Positions 31,818 to 43,626 of a stretch of 64,000 nt of DNA are shown in pieces (positions within the stretch are counted from its first letter, which is position 1; every line of letters begins with the position of its first letter). The stretch spans positions 254,390,187-254,454,186 of the forward strand of contig OX422214.1 in assembly GCA_949130495.1 (NCBI GenBank), written 5' to 3'. The stretch comes from Sambucus nigra (Eukaryota; Streptophyta; Magnoliopsida; Dipsacales; Adoxaceae). The notes under the pieces were generated by a model that ran no database searches, was not told the DNA's origin, and saw only the letters and a list, made by a program, of their open reading frames with translations. The position numbers and the translations under genes were made by a program.

Positions 31818-34277
31818 ACCCGATTGCACCGCCACCACCACTAACGCGTAGATCGTACGACGGGGAACGCAACCATACCAAATTCGTCATCAAACCAGAA
31901 CGTCAAAAATCCTAGGCAAGTGTTTATCTTGCTTATTTCGTTAATGCATCACTCATGTTAGTCTAGGGATGATTAGGATGAGTTTTATGGAAGAAAACCC
32001 CAAATTTGTGATAGGAAATCGCATGTAGTAATGGTTTAAATGTTATTCTGGAATCCCCTTCACATGTAGAGGATTAAACCACAAAATTTTGATGTTTTAG
32101 AAGAAGAAAATTCTGGAAAAAACTGATTAGAACCATGTTAAAGAGATTTCTAGGGTTCTTGAGATTTACATGAATTTTGGCCTATTAATCCATGATTATT
32201 AATGGAGATTTGCATGCTTTACGTAAAAGATGTATGGAATGGATTTATATTATTAGTAGTATAAATTTCTGGACGTTTGGGGATGAAAAGTTTGGATTTG
32301 GATGGAGTTATGTGAGAAAACCCATAACTGGTAACTGCAGAATTCACCATACCTGCTTGATCAATCGATCGAGCCAAGAGCTTCGATCGATCGAAGGTTC
32401 GATCGATCGAGCCCCAGACCTCGATCGATCGACCTCTTCTAGCAGACTCATATTTCCCCTTTTTAAATTAGTTGAATTCAATTCAATGAGAAATAATCCT
32501 TGGACACCCTTATTAAAATGTTTTGGGAGATAAAGATGACCAGTAGGATTTATTAATGATTAAGAGACCTTTAATGTAAGGCGAAATTTATATTATTGGG
32601 AGTGTTTATACCTAAGGGATGATGGAATTTTGTATTAAAGGGAGAGATTACGTAAAATGGTTACGATGGAAAATAGATGAATACCTACTGAATTTTTACA
32701 CTTGGGAGGATAGAGTCCACGAGTGTTACGTAGTGAGTTGGAATAATCCCTCGAATTAAAGTTAGAGACGAACCGTTATACGTGATAACAAATAATGGGA
32801 AAATAAGGATAAATGTCGTAATTATGGAATTAGATATGTACCAAAATTGATATGATAAAAGCAGTATATTTATATGACTGTGTGTATGCATATATTATAT
32901 ACATGTGCAAATCATGCCCATGCTACTTGCTATCCCTGAGGTTACCGCGCTGGGACAGTCTTATCTCTATGGGACCTTTATGGGGGATATTGACTCGTAC
33001 CCTCGAAGATAGAAATCCTTGGTACAGGCTATCGAATTGATAGTTCAGACGGTCCTAAGAGACGCGGGCATGTGCCATCCTCTTAGAGACTTAGAATCTA
33101 TGATTCGCCTCAATATTGTTTGTGTATGTGTTAATACAGTTCGAGAGTGATTTCGAATTTGTATTTCCCTTAGTACGAGTGATATGGGGATTGGATAGTA
33201 GAGTATGCCCGCACCATAGTTTTTATGTGGGGTGCGGTTAGAATATATATATTATACGAGTATTTAATATTTATATGAAATTCTGAAATTGGGACCTGTC
33301 TGCTGTGATATGGTAAGTAAGACATGTATGATGACTCAAATTGGAAATACTTGTTTTGAAAAAAGTATAATATGACACTGGGAAACTTTATTAATAAATA
33401 AAGTTAAAATGAGAGCTTTGTTACTAAATGAAATCTTCCTTTTAAACAACTATATTGTTCAGTTTTAAATCTTACGAGTAACTTAAGATAAGTTAAACCA
33501 TTGGGAAGTTTAGTGCAATATAAGATAAGAAAATCCGTTTGGAAGGTTAGTGCGATAGGCGTGCACATTAGAAGAGAGGTGAGAATTCCTCAAGAGAGTG
33601 TCGCACTAATATGTTGTTGCATTGTCCTGTAAACATTTTAAATACTTGCTAAACAAATTTTAAATCATATACACTATCGGGCTCTGAACCGTTTCTATTT
33701 CTCTTTCTCTCTTGTATATATATGTATATATTACAGGTGCTCAGCCACAGGGGCGTCTTGCTTAGAATCCCTTGGAAGGAACGTACTGCAACTTAGGTGG
33801 GAGTTGCAGGCCTCTTGCTTAGACGACTTTATTTATTTGACTTCACTCCTAGCATATTCATTTAATGGGGCATGTGTCGCCCTTTCCATTATTCAGTTGT
33901 TTATTTGGACATTGTAATTCAGCTATTTCTAGTATTGTCACTTTGGGATTTATTACTATCTGGATGTTTTACTTTAAGTTTTAATGTTGGAATTTAGTTG
34001 TTAATTGTTCAAATTATTTGGATTATGTGTTCCAGAATTATTGTGGTGTGATTCTTTAATTTTGAATTGTTGTAAATAATTAAATCTTTGTTTTCAAAAT
34101 AAAATTTGGAAAGTAATGTTTAAAAAATGGTTTTGACACTTAGCTTAATTAATTAGGGTGTTTTAATTGTAAAAGTTATTTTTACGACAGTGATGCTAAG
34201 AATGAACCAACTGTTCACCTTAATTTTAATTTAATAAAGGAGTGATCGCTCGGTATTTAATTAGGCGGGGTGTCACA
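31818..34277 (+). repeat. 3' LTR lacking its first 570 bp or so
   Basis: The sequence after TTCACCCGATTGCACC matches the 5' LTR from about 26738 to its end. It keeps the donor-like TAG|GCAAGTG (GC at 31916), four palindromes, hairpins (33678-33691, 33736-33757) and the acceptor-like CAG at 33734-33736. It ends GGCGGGGTGTCACA. Confidence 0.9.
32359..32433. promoter_or_regulatory. Four GATC-type palindromes in the 3' LTR
   Basis: Centres are at about 32366, 32388, 32404 and 32426, so the steps are 22, 16 and 22 bp. The second is CTTCGATCGATCGAAG, a 16-bp perfect palindrome. The 5' LTR has two sites. Confidence 0.75.
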
Positions 34278-34720
34278 GTTTTGTATTTTTTTTTACTTTT
34301 TTTCAAATTAGTTTTGAAATTTCCATGAAAGGGTGTCTGAGATCGAAATCCTTAGTCAGAAATCAAATCTAGGTATGGATTCAAGGTATTAGTTTACATA
34401 AGGATTATAGGGAGTCTGAGATCGAAATCCTTAGTCAGAAATCTAATCTAGGTATGGATTCAAGGTATTAGTTTACATAAGGATTATGGGTGAATGTATA
34501 TAAGCCTTGAAAGGTGAGAAAAGGAGGAACCTAAATAAGGAATAGAGTAAAATAAATTCGTAAGTATTTAAATACGGTCCGATTGGGTGAGTCCGGATAT
34601 TTTAGCATTTGAAACTACATTCATTATTTAATGGAAGTGAAATTAAATAAATTACGAGTCGAAAAAATAGACTCAGGAATTATGAGCTAGTGCTACGGGT
34701 GTTAGGCTTAGGTTAACCAG

Positions 34721-34812
<92 letters not shown>

Positions 34813-36136
34813 AAAATTAACGATGTGTGTGATATTTTTGTGAAAACATACCCCGCTAGTGCTATTATCGGAGGTTGTACGATGTGGGTGAATCCCCTGG
34901 GTAGTAAATGAATGGAGAGTATAGTCCCCAGGTCATATTGTCTGATTATTTTGTTTTGTGTTTTATTTTTCGAGGTGAGACGTTTTGAGTATGATTCGGT
35001 CTCTCTCTCGGAGAAATATGACCGCCTCCACAATATTTGCCATTTTTTACCTATTTCGGTGTGAGTTAACCGACTTATGGTAACCGGGTTATTGTGAGTA
35101 TACCTGGGATATGATAGCTTTTTAAAGACAACCATCCACTGAGTTATTATTCGGAAGGATAGTTATTATATGTGATATGTGTGTGATTGTTGTAGTATAT
35201 TTATACGTATATAATAGAGTCGATAATTGTATACGGGTTAAAAATATAAAGTGTGAATGCATTATTTATATGACTAGTGTGAATGTTATCTAACCAATTA
35301 AAGTGAAAATTATCAACGAAGTTATAAAGGATAAAATAACTCAGGAACCAAAGGGAGGAAGTACTCGGATAGAGTAGGGTGATAGAAAGATTTGCAACAG
35401 GACTAGTTAGGTAGGGTAGTATAACTAGTTGGGTTAGAAGGTAAGTGTTCGGTGTGCACAATAGTTGAGGGTAAGTAATATCTCAAGAGAGTGAGACATC
35501 CGCTTAAATATAAAAAGTGTTAATGCATTTTAACTTTTACATATTAATTACTTGCTAAATATTTTTCAAATGGTTTTGGGCTCTGACCCGTGTCAAAAAT
35601 ATTTTTTTAAATATTTTAGTTGTCCAGTCACTGGGATGCCAGGCTTGATGACTCATTATAGGGATGCGTAGCTACAACATTTGTTTAGGTTTGCAGGACT
35701 TTTAGCAGACATTTCAGTTGTTCATTCTTAAATTAGGATGTTGATTCAGTAGTTCATTTGGGCATGTTTCCCTTTTCAGTTGATATAGATTTATTTTTAT
35801 TTGCTAGACGTTGTGTTTGGATTTCGTTTTATTTCTGTAGACTTATGGATTGGATTCTGTTTTGTGAATCGATGGTTTATTCGGTCTCCATTATTTATCT
35901 ATTTATCGCATGATGATTTAGACTCTTATAATTGTCGTGAATGTGTTATTATATTCCTATTTTTTCGCATGTGGTTATGTTAATGAAATATAAAATTGAC
36001 ACTAACTTAATTTAACATTGGTGGTTAGTAATTTAAGAATGATTTTCGACAGTGATGCTAAGAATGAACCAAATGACATTCCTATTTATTTTGATAAAGG
36101 ACCGATCACCCTGATTAAAGTAGGCGGGGTGTCACA
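34278..36136 (+). repeat. LTR, right part (continues 25040-26164)
   Basis: It resumes the host LTR after the 8.1 kb insertion and ends GCGGGGTGTCACA. It contains a 70-bp direct duplication (GAGATCGAAATCCTTAGTCA units at 34338 and 34418), a (TA)n(TG)n tract (34723-34809), and the hairpin GGG-CTCTGA-CCC (35578-35589) followed by the acceptor-like TTTTAG at 35619. No PBS follows, so it is either a 3' LTR or a solo LTR. Confidence 0.7.
34723..34809. repeat. (TA)n(TG)n microsatellite
   Basis: About 29 TA units run into about 14 TG units inside the LTR, at a place comparable to the TA tracts at 4793, 61259 and 62768. Confidence 0.95.
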
Positions 36137-38863
36137 ATGTTGTATTTTATAGATTTACCATACCATAATCGATTTATTTTCTTCAATGAAAATGAAAGGG
36201 ATAAACTATTAAGAACAGAAGTATAAATTTAATCACAAAAGCTTCAAAAGGATGTTTCTATTATGGAGAAAATAACTAGATCATATGTGGTACCTTTTAT
36301 GTCTCATAATCATTTGCTTCATTTTAAAAAGGAGGAGACATAAATCATTAGTAACAACGTAACAAATCAACAAAATGAACCCCAATATTAAATATGTTGC
36401 AATGAGAAAATTATTAGAAATGACAAATACATACCAAAGTCATTTAGTTGCCTTGAAACAAATAATGTCCTAGGATTTTGGGTGCTTGATCTTCCATTGT
36501 AAGTGTCACAAAGGGTAAATATATATTTTGGGTTTTGGGTGCTTGATCTTCCATAGTAAGGGTTTCGTAGACTGAGATAGAGAGAGAAAAGAGGAAAAGA
36601 AGATGATTTATAATAGTAAAAGAGGGATTATATGCAAGTGGATGAGGCATGAGGGAGGGCACGAGAGAATTAATTATTAAAGAGGATGTCTGTGTGTGGA
36701 TGTGGGAGAGGAAGATGGAATGAAATACTTGAGGGTATAAGAGAAATTTTCAAATGTGTGAGGGTATTTTAGATAATTAATTATACTAAATGTCCTAGGA
36801 TCATTTTATGCAGTAGATATGAAAGATGTAAAAAAATTAGAATGGAAAAAGAAACATGAAGGATCACTTTAAAAAATTGTGTGATTATTCGGTCATTTGA
36901 TTTTTAACATTCGCTGATATGTCTTCTTTATAATTATATACCCAATCTTTTTGTTTATTCAGGTTTAGCACCCAATTTTATGGAAACTGTTTGATTAATT
37001 TAGTTGACCGTTAACCCTAACCATTTTTGGGTATAATCCAAAATTACCCTTCTATTTAATAAATCAAAAATTTACCCTCTGCACTAAACTATTTTTTAAG
37101 GATAACACATTAACCATCTCGTTTATAACATCACAATCATTTTCCATTTCTGTCAAAATTTACGCACTTCGTACTCTCACTATTCATACCACCAAAAATA
37201 AAATAATAGGCGAGACAAATCTGTATATATATATATAATTTTAGCTTAAATCCTTACGGTTTTGCCACGTGTTAACGACATTAAATTCACCCGTATATGT
37301 GTATAAAATGGTAGTTGTATTCTGACTCATCGTCTTACTCCAACTCTCCAACCTCTGCCCAAAGACTATCTATTTTCCTTCCAAATGCCAGACTATCTAC
37401 ATACCTCCATTTCCCTTTTATCCCCCATCTCCAAATTTCACTTTCTTTCCCTTTGTTGCTATTTCTCTCCCTCGACTACTATGAAAGCGGAGAAGAAGCT
37501 ATTACACAAGATGGTACTGACCAAACACTGCTTTGGAGAAAACGATTTGGTCCATAAATAGCCCAACTCCTTCCAAGTGGGTAGAATATCTGAGATTATA
37601 TTTAACTAAGATTTATAAAACTATTTCTTAGATTTTTTTTCATTTTAATATTGGGTTTGATATTCGGTGACCATGAAGTTGATATATATGCATTTTGATT
37701 TCAATTTTAAATATGTTGAATTTCGCCATTTAATTTACTTTTGTTTTAGAATTGATGCAACTGAGTTTTTTATGATAAGAATTTGAGATATGATAGACAT
37801 AAGCACATAAATTATTTGGTTAAATGTCCTAGTGAATATAGAAGTCCAATACATTGATGATCATCAGCTATTTGAATTTAGATTTATTTTATATTTAATT
37901 ATCATACATGAATGAAAAACATTATTGGAATTATGCACACGCTCGCACGTCATGCGGCCCGACATGCCAGTATATTTTTTATTTTAATAAATGGTGTAAA
38001 TAAATTATACAAAAACAAGGCCCTTGTAATGTATCCTATGTTTTATCCGCCAATTGAAATATCCAAACTTTATATAATATAAAACTAACATGCAGGCCAC
38101 GCGATGCGTGGCCGAATTTATCTAAATCGTATTATTTTAAATAAGAAGGAAATGTTGAAGGGTGAAGGGAACAAAATAACAGAGTAAAGAAAAAGATGAT
38201 TAAAATCAAGAATCTGTAATAATGGGAAAATTTACAATATCAGCAATGCAATGTAAGCCTACATATATTATGTCGGTTTTCGTGGAATTATAACATATAA
38301 ATATAACTAAAAAAATACAAAGTTCAAGCAATGCAAAAGTTCGACGGTTTGTTACTCCTTTTGAGATACAAAATCAATAATCCAGAATTCTAGAATTCAG
38401 GGCTGAGAGATTCAAATGAGCATTAGTTGCACAAAAAATTACAAAAAAATTATGATCCAGTGGAATAATAACAAATAAATAAATAAATCTATCATCGTGT
38501 TTCACATATATATAACTATCACTTGTGATTATTACCCACGGACATGTATAACCTACTATAAAATTAGATCCAAAATCAACCACTTCAAGTAATAAATTAA
38601 AATCATTAATCTATTAACAAAGTCAAATTTATAATACACACAATAACATCAAAATAAATTAGAAAGAACAAATAACTATAACACTCAAAACCTAATAAAT
38701 TTTAAAATATAAATAAACTAAGCATAAGTATACGAAATAACTCAAAACGCATATAGAGAGAACATTGATTAAAAAAAGTACATACTTATATAATTTTGGT
38801 AATTTAACTTGTGGAGCTGTGGATACAAATGATTCAGCTATGGTGCCAAGCAAAAGACAGTAA
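36137..38863. other. AT-rich intergenic DNA, no gene recognised
   Basis: No conserved protein or RNA gene is recognised. A short duplication of TTTTGGGTGCTTGATCTTCC occurs at about 36476 and 36534. Near 37300 a TATA-like GTATAAAATGG is followed by CT-rich sequence and an 80-codon open frame (37315-37557) with no family match I know. It could be the 5' end of a lost gene, or chance. A perfect hairpin GGCCACGCGATGCGTGGCC lies at 38095-38113. Confidence 0.6.
38095..38113. repeat. Perfect 8-bp-stem hairpin GGCCACGCGATGCGTGGCC
   Basis: The arms GGCCACGC and GCGTGGCC enclose the loop GAT in otherwise AT-rich DNA. GC-rich hairpins occur near Helitron 3' ends, but no clear CTRR terminus followed by T is seen here, so the element class is left open. 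Confidence 0.5.
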
Positions 38864-38868
38864 TTTAA
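38864..38868. other. Target site duplication TTTAA (left)
   Basis: TTTAA directly precedes the LTR at 38869 and is repeated at 49136-49140 after the other LTR. Confidence 0.95.
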
Positions 38869-41595
38869 TGTGACAACCCGCTATCCGAAATAAAGGGTGG
38901 CCAGCCCTATACCCCGATGAAACAGGAATCATGGATAGATATCATTCTCAGCATCACAGTAAACATACAGAGTATCAGGAATAACCACACAATATTCCAG
39001 AAAACGGGTTATCAAAAATTTTAGTTTGTAATTTAAAGAAAACACTTTCAACAACCCATAATAGAAAAAGAGGGTGGAAACTCCCACAAACATATATATG
39101 TAATCAAATAGGTAAGAAAGGACCGAATAAAGCATTGGTCGATACGATCCATACAACATACAATAAGTTTCACGTGTTACATAATACATCAATTATACAA
39201 TTACAATCATTTGGGCAACACGCCCGAATAAAGACTGATCTTAGCTAGAAAACAATAATAGAGGCGTCTACACAAAATATCCCGTGATATCCGCAAAATG
39301 TCACGGCTCCTCAAAAGACTCAGAGAAAAGAAAGTCATTACGGGAGACCTTGCGGCGGAACACCTGAACGAATATAGAAGATACATACACAACAAGAAAA
39401 CGAAGAACCGGTCAGAGGCCGATTTGATATGATCACTAGATAAATAACAGGTATGACAATAATGTACAAGTAAGCATGGATGATATTCAAGCATGGTAAC
39501 ATCATATAAAGAACTAAGACAGATAAATGATTATTAAAATGAAATCCAATTGTAGAAGAATTAAAAGTACTTATAAGCCTTTTTCATCTTTCATCATTTT
39601 CAATTCCATCTTCTTTCCATTCCTTATCAGGAATGCATTTATTACCATGTGCTCTTTATGGCACTTATCTCAATAGTATGTTCTTTTTGGCATATCCTTT
39701 GCTCTTTATGGCATTAATATTCCCTCGAGTCCAACTCGATAATAGAATAGTTATAAATATATATATAACGATTCTAAGATCGCCCGTCCGGATTTCCCCA
39801 CTGTCTGCGTCCCTAAATAACCATCATCTTCGAGGGCCTAACATAAGACAACCTGGGATCCTATCGCAAACGTCGGGAAGCGGCCATATGCCTGCGGGGT
39901 AGTTAAGACCACACCCAGAATCTCCTACCCATCGCAGAAAAATATAAAACAAGCGCTCATATGGCCTAGGACTATATCCACCCTGCATTCATTAGCCAAG
40001 GGGCTTCACCTCACGCACGGACTTCCCTTAAGATGGTATTTAGAGAGGTGTGTATAACATCCATTTTATTAATTTCCATTACCTTATTTAGTAAATTATC
40101 ATTTACTTTGCCCATTTTACATTTTATCAAATGCATTAAGGTTATCTGGAACTATACGTATTTCGTATCAGCATAACAACCTCGATAAATACTTAGACTC
40201 CCCAAATTATTTTCCAAAGCCTCCTTTTTGGCTTCATAATAGACCATCAAGTCAAACCTAGCTCACAATAACTCCTAAAGTCTCCAAATTTGACTCTAAG
40301 ATCTCCTAGGCTATTATAAAACGATACGAGAGAAGTAATGCCTGAACATTACTTTAAACCTCCCACCCTGAAATGAACCCTAGATGAACCCCTTCGAGTC
40401 TAGGGTGTCGACCAAACTCAACTAATACTCTAAGACCCTATATTTACTTCATTTAAGAAGGTCCCTAATTACTAGTCCTAAAGAAAAGGGTTAAAATTGA
40501 AAAAGAAAAGAAATTGAAAAAGTGTAGGGTTTCCGAATCGATTCGACCTAGCCGAATCGATTCGGCAAGAAAATATGGGATTCTTCATAATTGTCGAATC
40601 GATTCGGACCATCCGAATCGATTCGGTCAGGAAGATTGGGTTTCTTCATAATTGCCGAATCGATTCGGACCAAGCCGAATCGATTCGGTTCACCCAACCC
40701 TAGAAACTGTCTAGCAACGAATCGATTCGGCCAGGCCGAATCGATTCGGTTCTACAGAAATTCCTAATTTTGCTTATGGAGTTTTGGACTCCAAATTCAT
40801 CCCAAACTCTAATCCATTCAAACCAACTCATTTATTGCCACCAACACAACATAAATGCTACTAACTACCATCACAACTATCAATAATCATCCAAATTCTT
40901 CTTCAATGGTCCAAAACCAACAAATACACAAAAACCCTAAACTAGTAAACCATAATCAAATACATGATTCTCACACAAATCATTTATCTTAAACCATAAA
41001 TAGCAAGTAGTAAACTTGCCTCAATGTAGAAAATGCAGATTTTCTTGGTGTGGGAGCAAGAATCCTTCTTAATCTTCTCTTTTCTTTCTTTCTCTACTCT
41101 TTCTCTTTCTCTCTTTAGTTCTCTAGGTTTAGGAAAGACAATTAGGTGAATAGTGATTCACTCAAGACATAAATCGTGCCTTTAGCCAAACTCCCAACTC
41201 AATTGATCAATATTGCGATAAAATAATACGCAATTGCATATTTAAGGGATAATCAGTCAAAAATGCCCAAAATCTTAAAACACATAATGGCACAATATCT
41301 GACTATCTCGCACGTTCCAGAATCAACTGCAGCCTCCAAATTATCATTTGGACATTTTATAATTCAATTTAAGTTCCGGTCTCATTATTAAGCCAAATAT
41401 CATTTTGAATTCATATGATATTAATAAGCATAACATAGCAATATTCACCCACAGTCATGGTATATATGCAAACTCATAGTGAATATTAACTTTTCTTCAT
41501 TAAATTAGTACTCAATTCATAACACAACACTTATATCTAATTACCATACCTAGTAATTAATATAAAATATGTTCTCATAAGCGAGGGTTATTACA
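38869..41595 (-). repeat. 3' LTR of the minus-strand gypsy element, 2,727 bp
   Basis: On the minus strand it starts TGTAATAACCCTCGC (at 41595) and ends GCGGGTTGTCACA (at 38869). It holds, in element direction, a GA tract (41115-41070), the donor-like GAG|GCAAGTTTAC (GC at 41019-41018), the palindrome array (40749-40533), the hairpin CGG-CCTCTGA-CCG (39421-39408) and the acceptor-like CAG|GTG (39364). Confidence 0.97.
40533..40749. promoter_or_regulatory. Array of eight CCGAATCGATTCGG palindromes (3' LTR)
   Basis: Copies start at about 40533, 40552, 40594, 40613, 40655, 40675, 40717 and 40736, so the steps are 19, 42, 19, 42, 20, 42 and 19 bp. The palindrome and copy number are as in the LTRs at 4865 and 10022, although the rest of the LTR is largely diverged. 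Confidence 0.88.
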
Positions 41596-41597
41596 TA

Positions 41598-41608
41598 CTC
41601 CCCCCCTT
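41598..41608 (-). other. Polypurine tract
   Basis: AAGGGGGGGAG on the minus strand lies two bases before the 3' LTR start TGTAATAACC, the expected place for plus-strand DNA priming. Confidence 0.92.
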
Positions 41609-41643
41609 ATGAGGGAATTTTGTCCCCAAAATTCAGGCGTGCC

Positions 41644-42819
41644 TTATAAGAAAAGATGTGGATATTTCTCCCGCATCTCGTCCTCACGTTCCCACGTTTA
41701 TTCTTTCACATTGTGATGACTCCATTGAATTCTCATTAAGGGCACCACACGAGACCTTAACTTGCGCTCCCCATACTCAAGAATAGCAACTGGTTGTTCT
41801 TCATATGAAACATCGGGTTGTAAGTCGATATCTTCAAAAGGGATGTGCCAAAGGGCACCCTCACATCTTCTATACTTCTTCAAGGAGGAGACATGGAATA
41901 CATCATGGATTTGTTGCAAAGGCTCCGGTAAAGCAAGTTGATACGCCACGGGACCAACCTTTGCAATAACTGGGAAAGGTCCAACAAAACGCGGTGCAAG
42001 CTTTCCTTTCTTCTTGAAACGTTTAATGCCCTTCATTGGAGACACTCACACCAACACTTGGTCTCCAACCTTTAACTCCATGTGTCTCCTACCCGCATCG
42101 GCATAGATCTTTTGACGGTCTTGGGCTATCCGAATGCGATTTCGAATAAGTTCAATATTTGAAGAAGTGTCTTGGATCATTTCAGGTCCAAGGAATTTGT
42201 TATCACCCACTTCCAACCAACAAGCGGGCAATCTACATGGCCGGCCATACAAAGCTTCATAAGGTGCCATTCCAATAGTAAATTGGTATGAGTTATTATA
42301 AGCAAACTCAACCAACGGAAGGTATTGTTCCCAACCACCCTTAAAATCAAGTATGAACATACGAAGAATATCCTCCAATATCTAGTTCACCCTTTCAGTT
42401 TGACCATCTGTTTGAGGATGATAGGAGGAGATTAACTTCAACTCGATCCCCATGGCCTCTTGAAACATTCGCCAAAAGTGGGACACAAATATTTTATCTC
42501 GGTCAGAAACAATATTTAAAGGTACCCCATGAAGTCTAACGATCTCCTCGATGAACAATTGGGCGTAGCGAGCGGTATTATAATCTGTACGCACAGGCAA
42601 GAAGTGTGCCGACTTAGTCAAACGGTCGACAATCACCCAGATCGAATCATGACCTCTCTGTGATCTAGGTAAGCCCGTAATGAAGTCCATCGAAATGATT
42701 TCCCATTTCCACACTGGAATCTCCAGCGGTTGTAACAAACCTGTCGGTCGTTGGTGGTCAATCTTAACCAACTGACAAGTAGTGCATTTGGATACAAACT
42801 CCGAGATATCTCTCTTCAT
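41644..42819 (-). pseudogene. Gypsy integrase with chromodomain-like C-terminus, broken
   Basis: One frame carries the integrase: zinc-binding His and Cys residues (CTTC near 42773-42784), then the DDE core with the Asp of SMDFITGLP, the Asp of VSDRDKIF and the Glu of HPQTDGQTERVN. A long C-terminal part follows (VSPMKGIKRF, HDVFHVSSLKKY) and ends in a chromodomain-like tail (about 41644-41750). Integrase joins element DNA to the chromosome, and chromodomains target histone marks in chromoviruses. Premature stops occur at 42829 (TGA, just upstream), 42382 (TAG), 42046 (TGA) and 41698 (TAA). The natural stop is TAA at 41644-41646. Confidence 0.93.
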
Positions 42820-42828
42820 ACCAGCCCA

Positions 42829-43626
42829 TCAATACTGACAGCGCATATCTTGGTACATCTTGTCCCCACCTGGATGTACCGTAAACTTTGACCCATGAGA
42901 TTACGCCATCACATCTCGTTTGAAGTCCCCATCTTCGGGAACAATAAGTCTTCCATGGAAGCGTAGTCCGCCCTTAGAACCAATCGAGTACGACTTCGCT
43001 CCCTCGGACAACAGTCGGTGTATATGGTCTTGATAACCTTTATCTCTTCCCTGGGCTTCCACAATTCTCGCTATAATCGTAGGAGTAACGGTCATCACGG
43101 AAATGAATGCTCTTACCCCCGCATCCTCCTGACTGAGCTCTCTCCACTTATCTTTCCACACCTTAGCTAAGTCTCCCTCGGGCTTCCTACTCAAGGCATC
43201 CGCTACTACGTTCGCCTTTCCAGGATGATAATTGATGTCAAATTGGTAGTCCTTCACAAACTCCAACCAACGACGCTGACGCATATTCAAGTCCTTTTGG
43301 GAAAATAAATATTGCAGCGACTTATGGTCGGTGAAAAGACTAAACTTTTCCCCCAAGAGATAATGCCTCCATATCTTCAAGGCAAAGACAACTGCGGCAA
43401 ACTCTAAGTCATGCACCGGATAGTTCCTCTCGTGAGGCTTCAACTTACGAGAAGCGTAAGCAATGGCTTGTCTTTCTTGCTGAAGAACACCTCCTAACCC
43501 TTGAAGATATGCATCGGTGAAGACTAGATATTCCAATCCCGGTTTTGGCAACGCAGGGATTGGAGCCGAAGTTAATCTCTCCTTGAGCTCATCAAATGCA
43601 GCTTGACATGAACTGTCCCAAATATA
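42829..43626 (-). pseudogene. Gypsy RNase H, broken
   Basis: This continues the pol frame after a TGA at 43627-43629. It contains the RNase H core: YLVFTDAYLQGLG (first catalytic Asp), AIAYASRKL, the Glu region VHDLEFAAVVFALK, TDHKSLQYLF, and the HPGKANVVADALSR end. It would remove the RNA strand after reverse transcription. Stops at 42901 (TAA) and 42829 (TGA, at a place where relatives have Trp) cut the link to integrase. Confidence 0.92.

Larger units (their letters stand above)
26165..34277 (+). mobile_element. Internally deleted Ty3/gypsy element, 8.1 kb
   Basis: The order is 5' LTR (26165-29161), iMet PBS (29164), gag, protease and reverse transcriptase remnants (29345-about 31817), then a 3' LTR lacking its first 570 bp or so. 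RNase H, integrase and the 3' LTR start are deleted in one event joining RT directly to LTR. The element is inserted in another LTR (25040-26164 and 34278-36136). The flanking 5-mers TATTT and GTTTT differ, so no clean target duplication is seen. Confidence 0.88.

Noticed and set aside
31378..31851. A functional reverse transcriptase from the 157-codon open frame
   Set aside because: It lacks the N-terminal RT segments (beyond stops at 31243 and 31369) and ends in LTR-derived codons. It is a fragment of a deleted element.
37315..37557. 80-codon open frame after a TATA-like box
   Set aside because: Low-complexity Ser/Leu/Pro composition and no family recognised. Recorded in the intergenic entry but not called as a gene.
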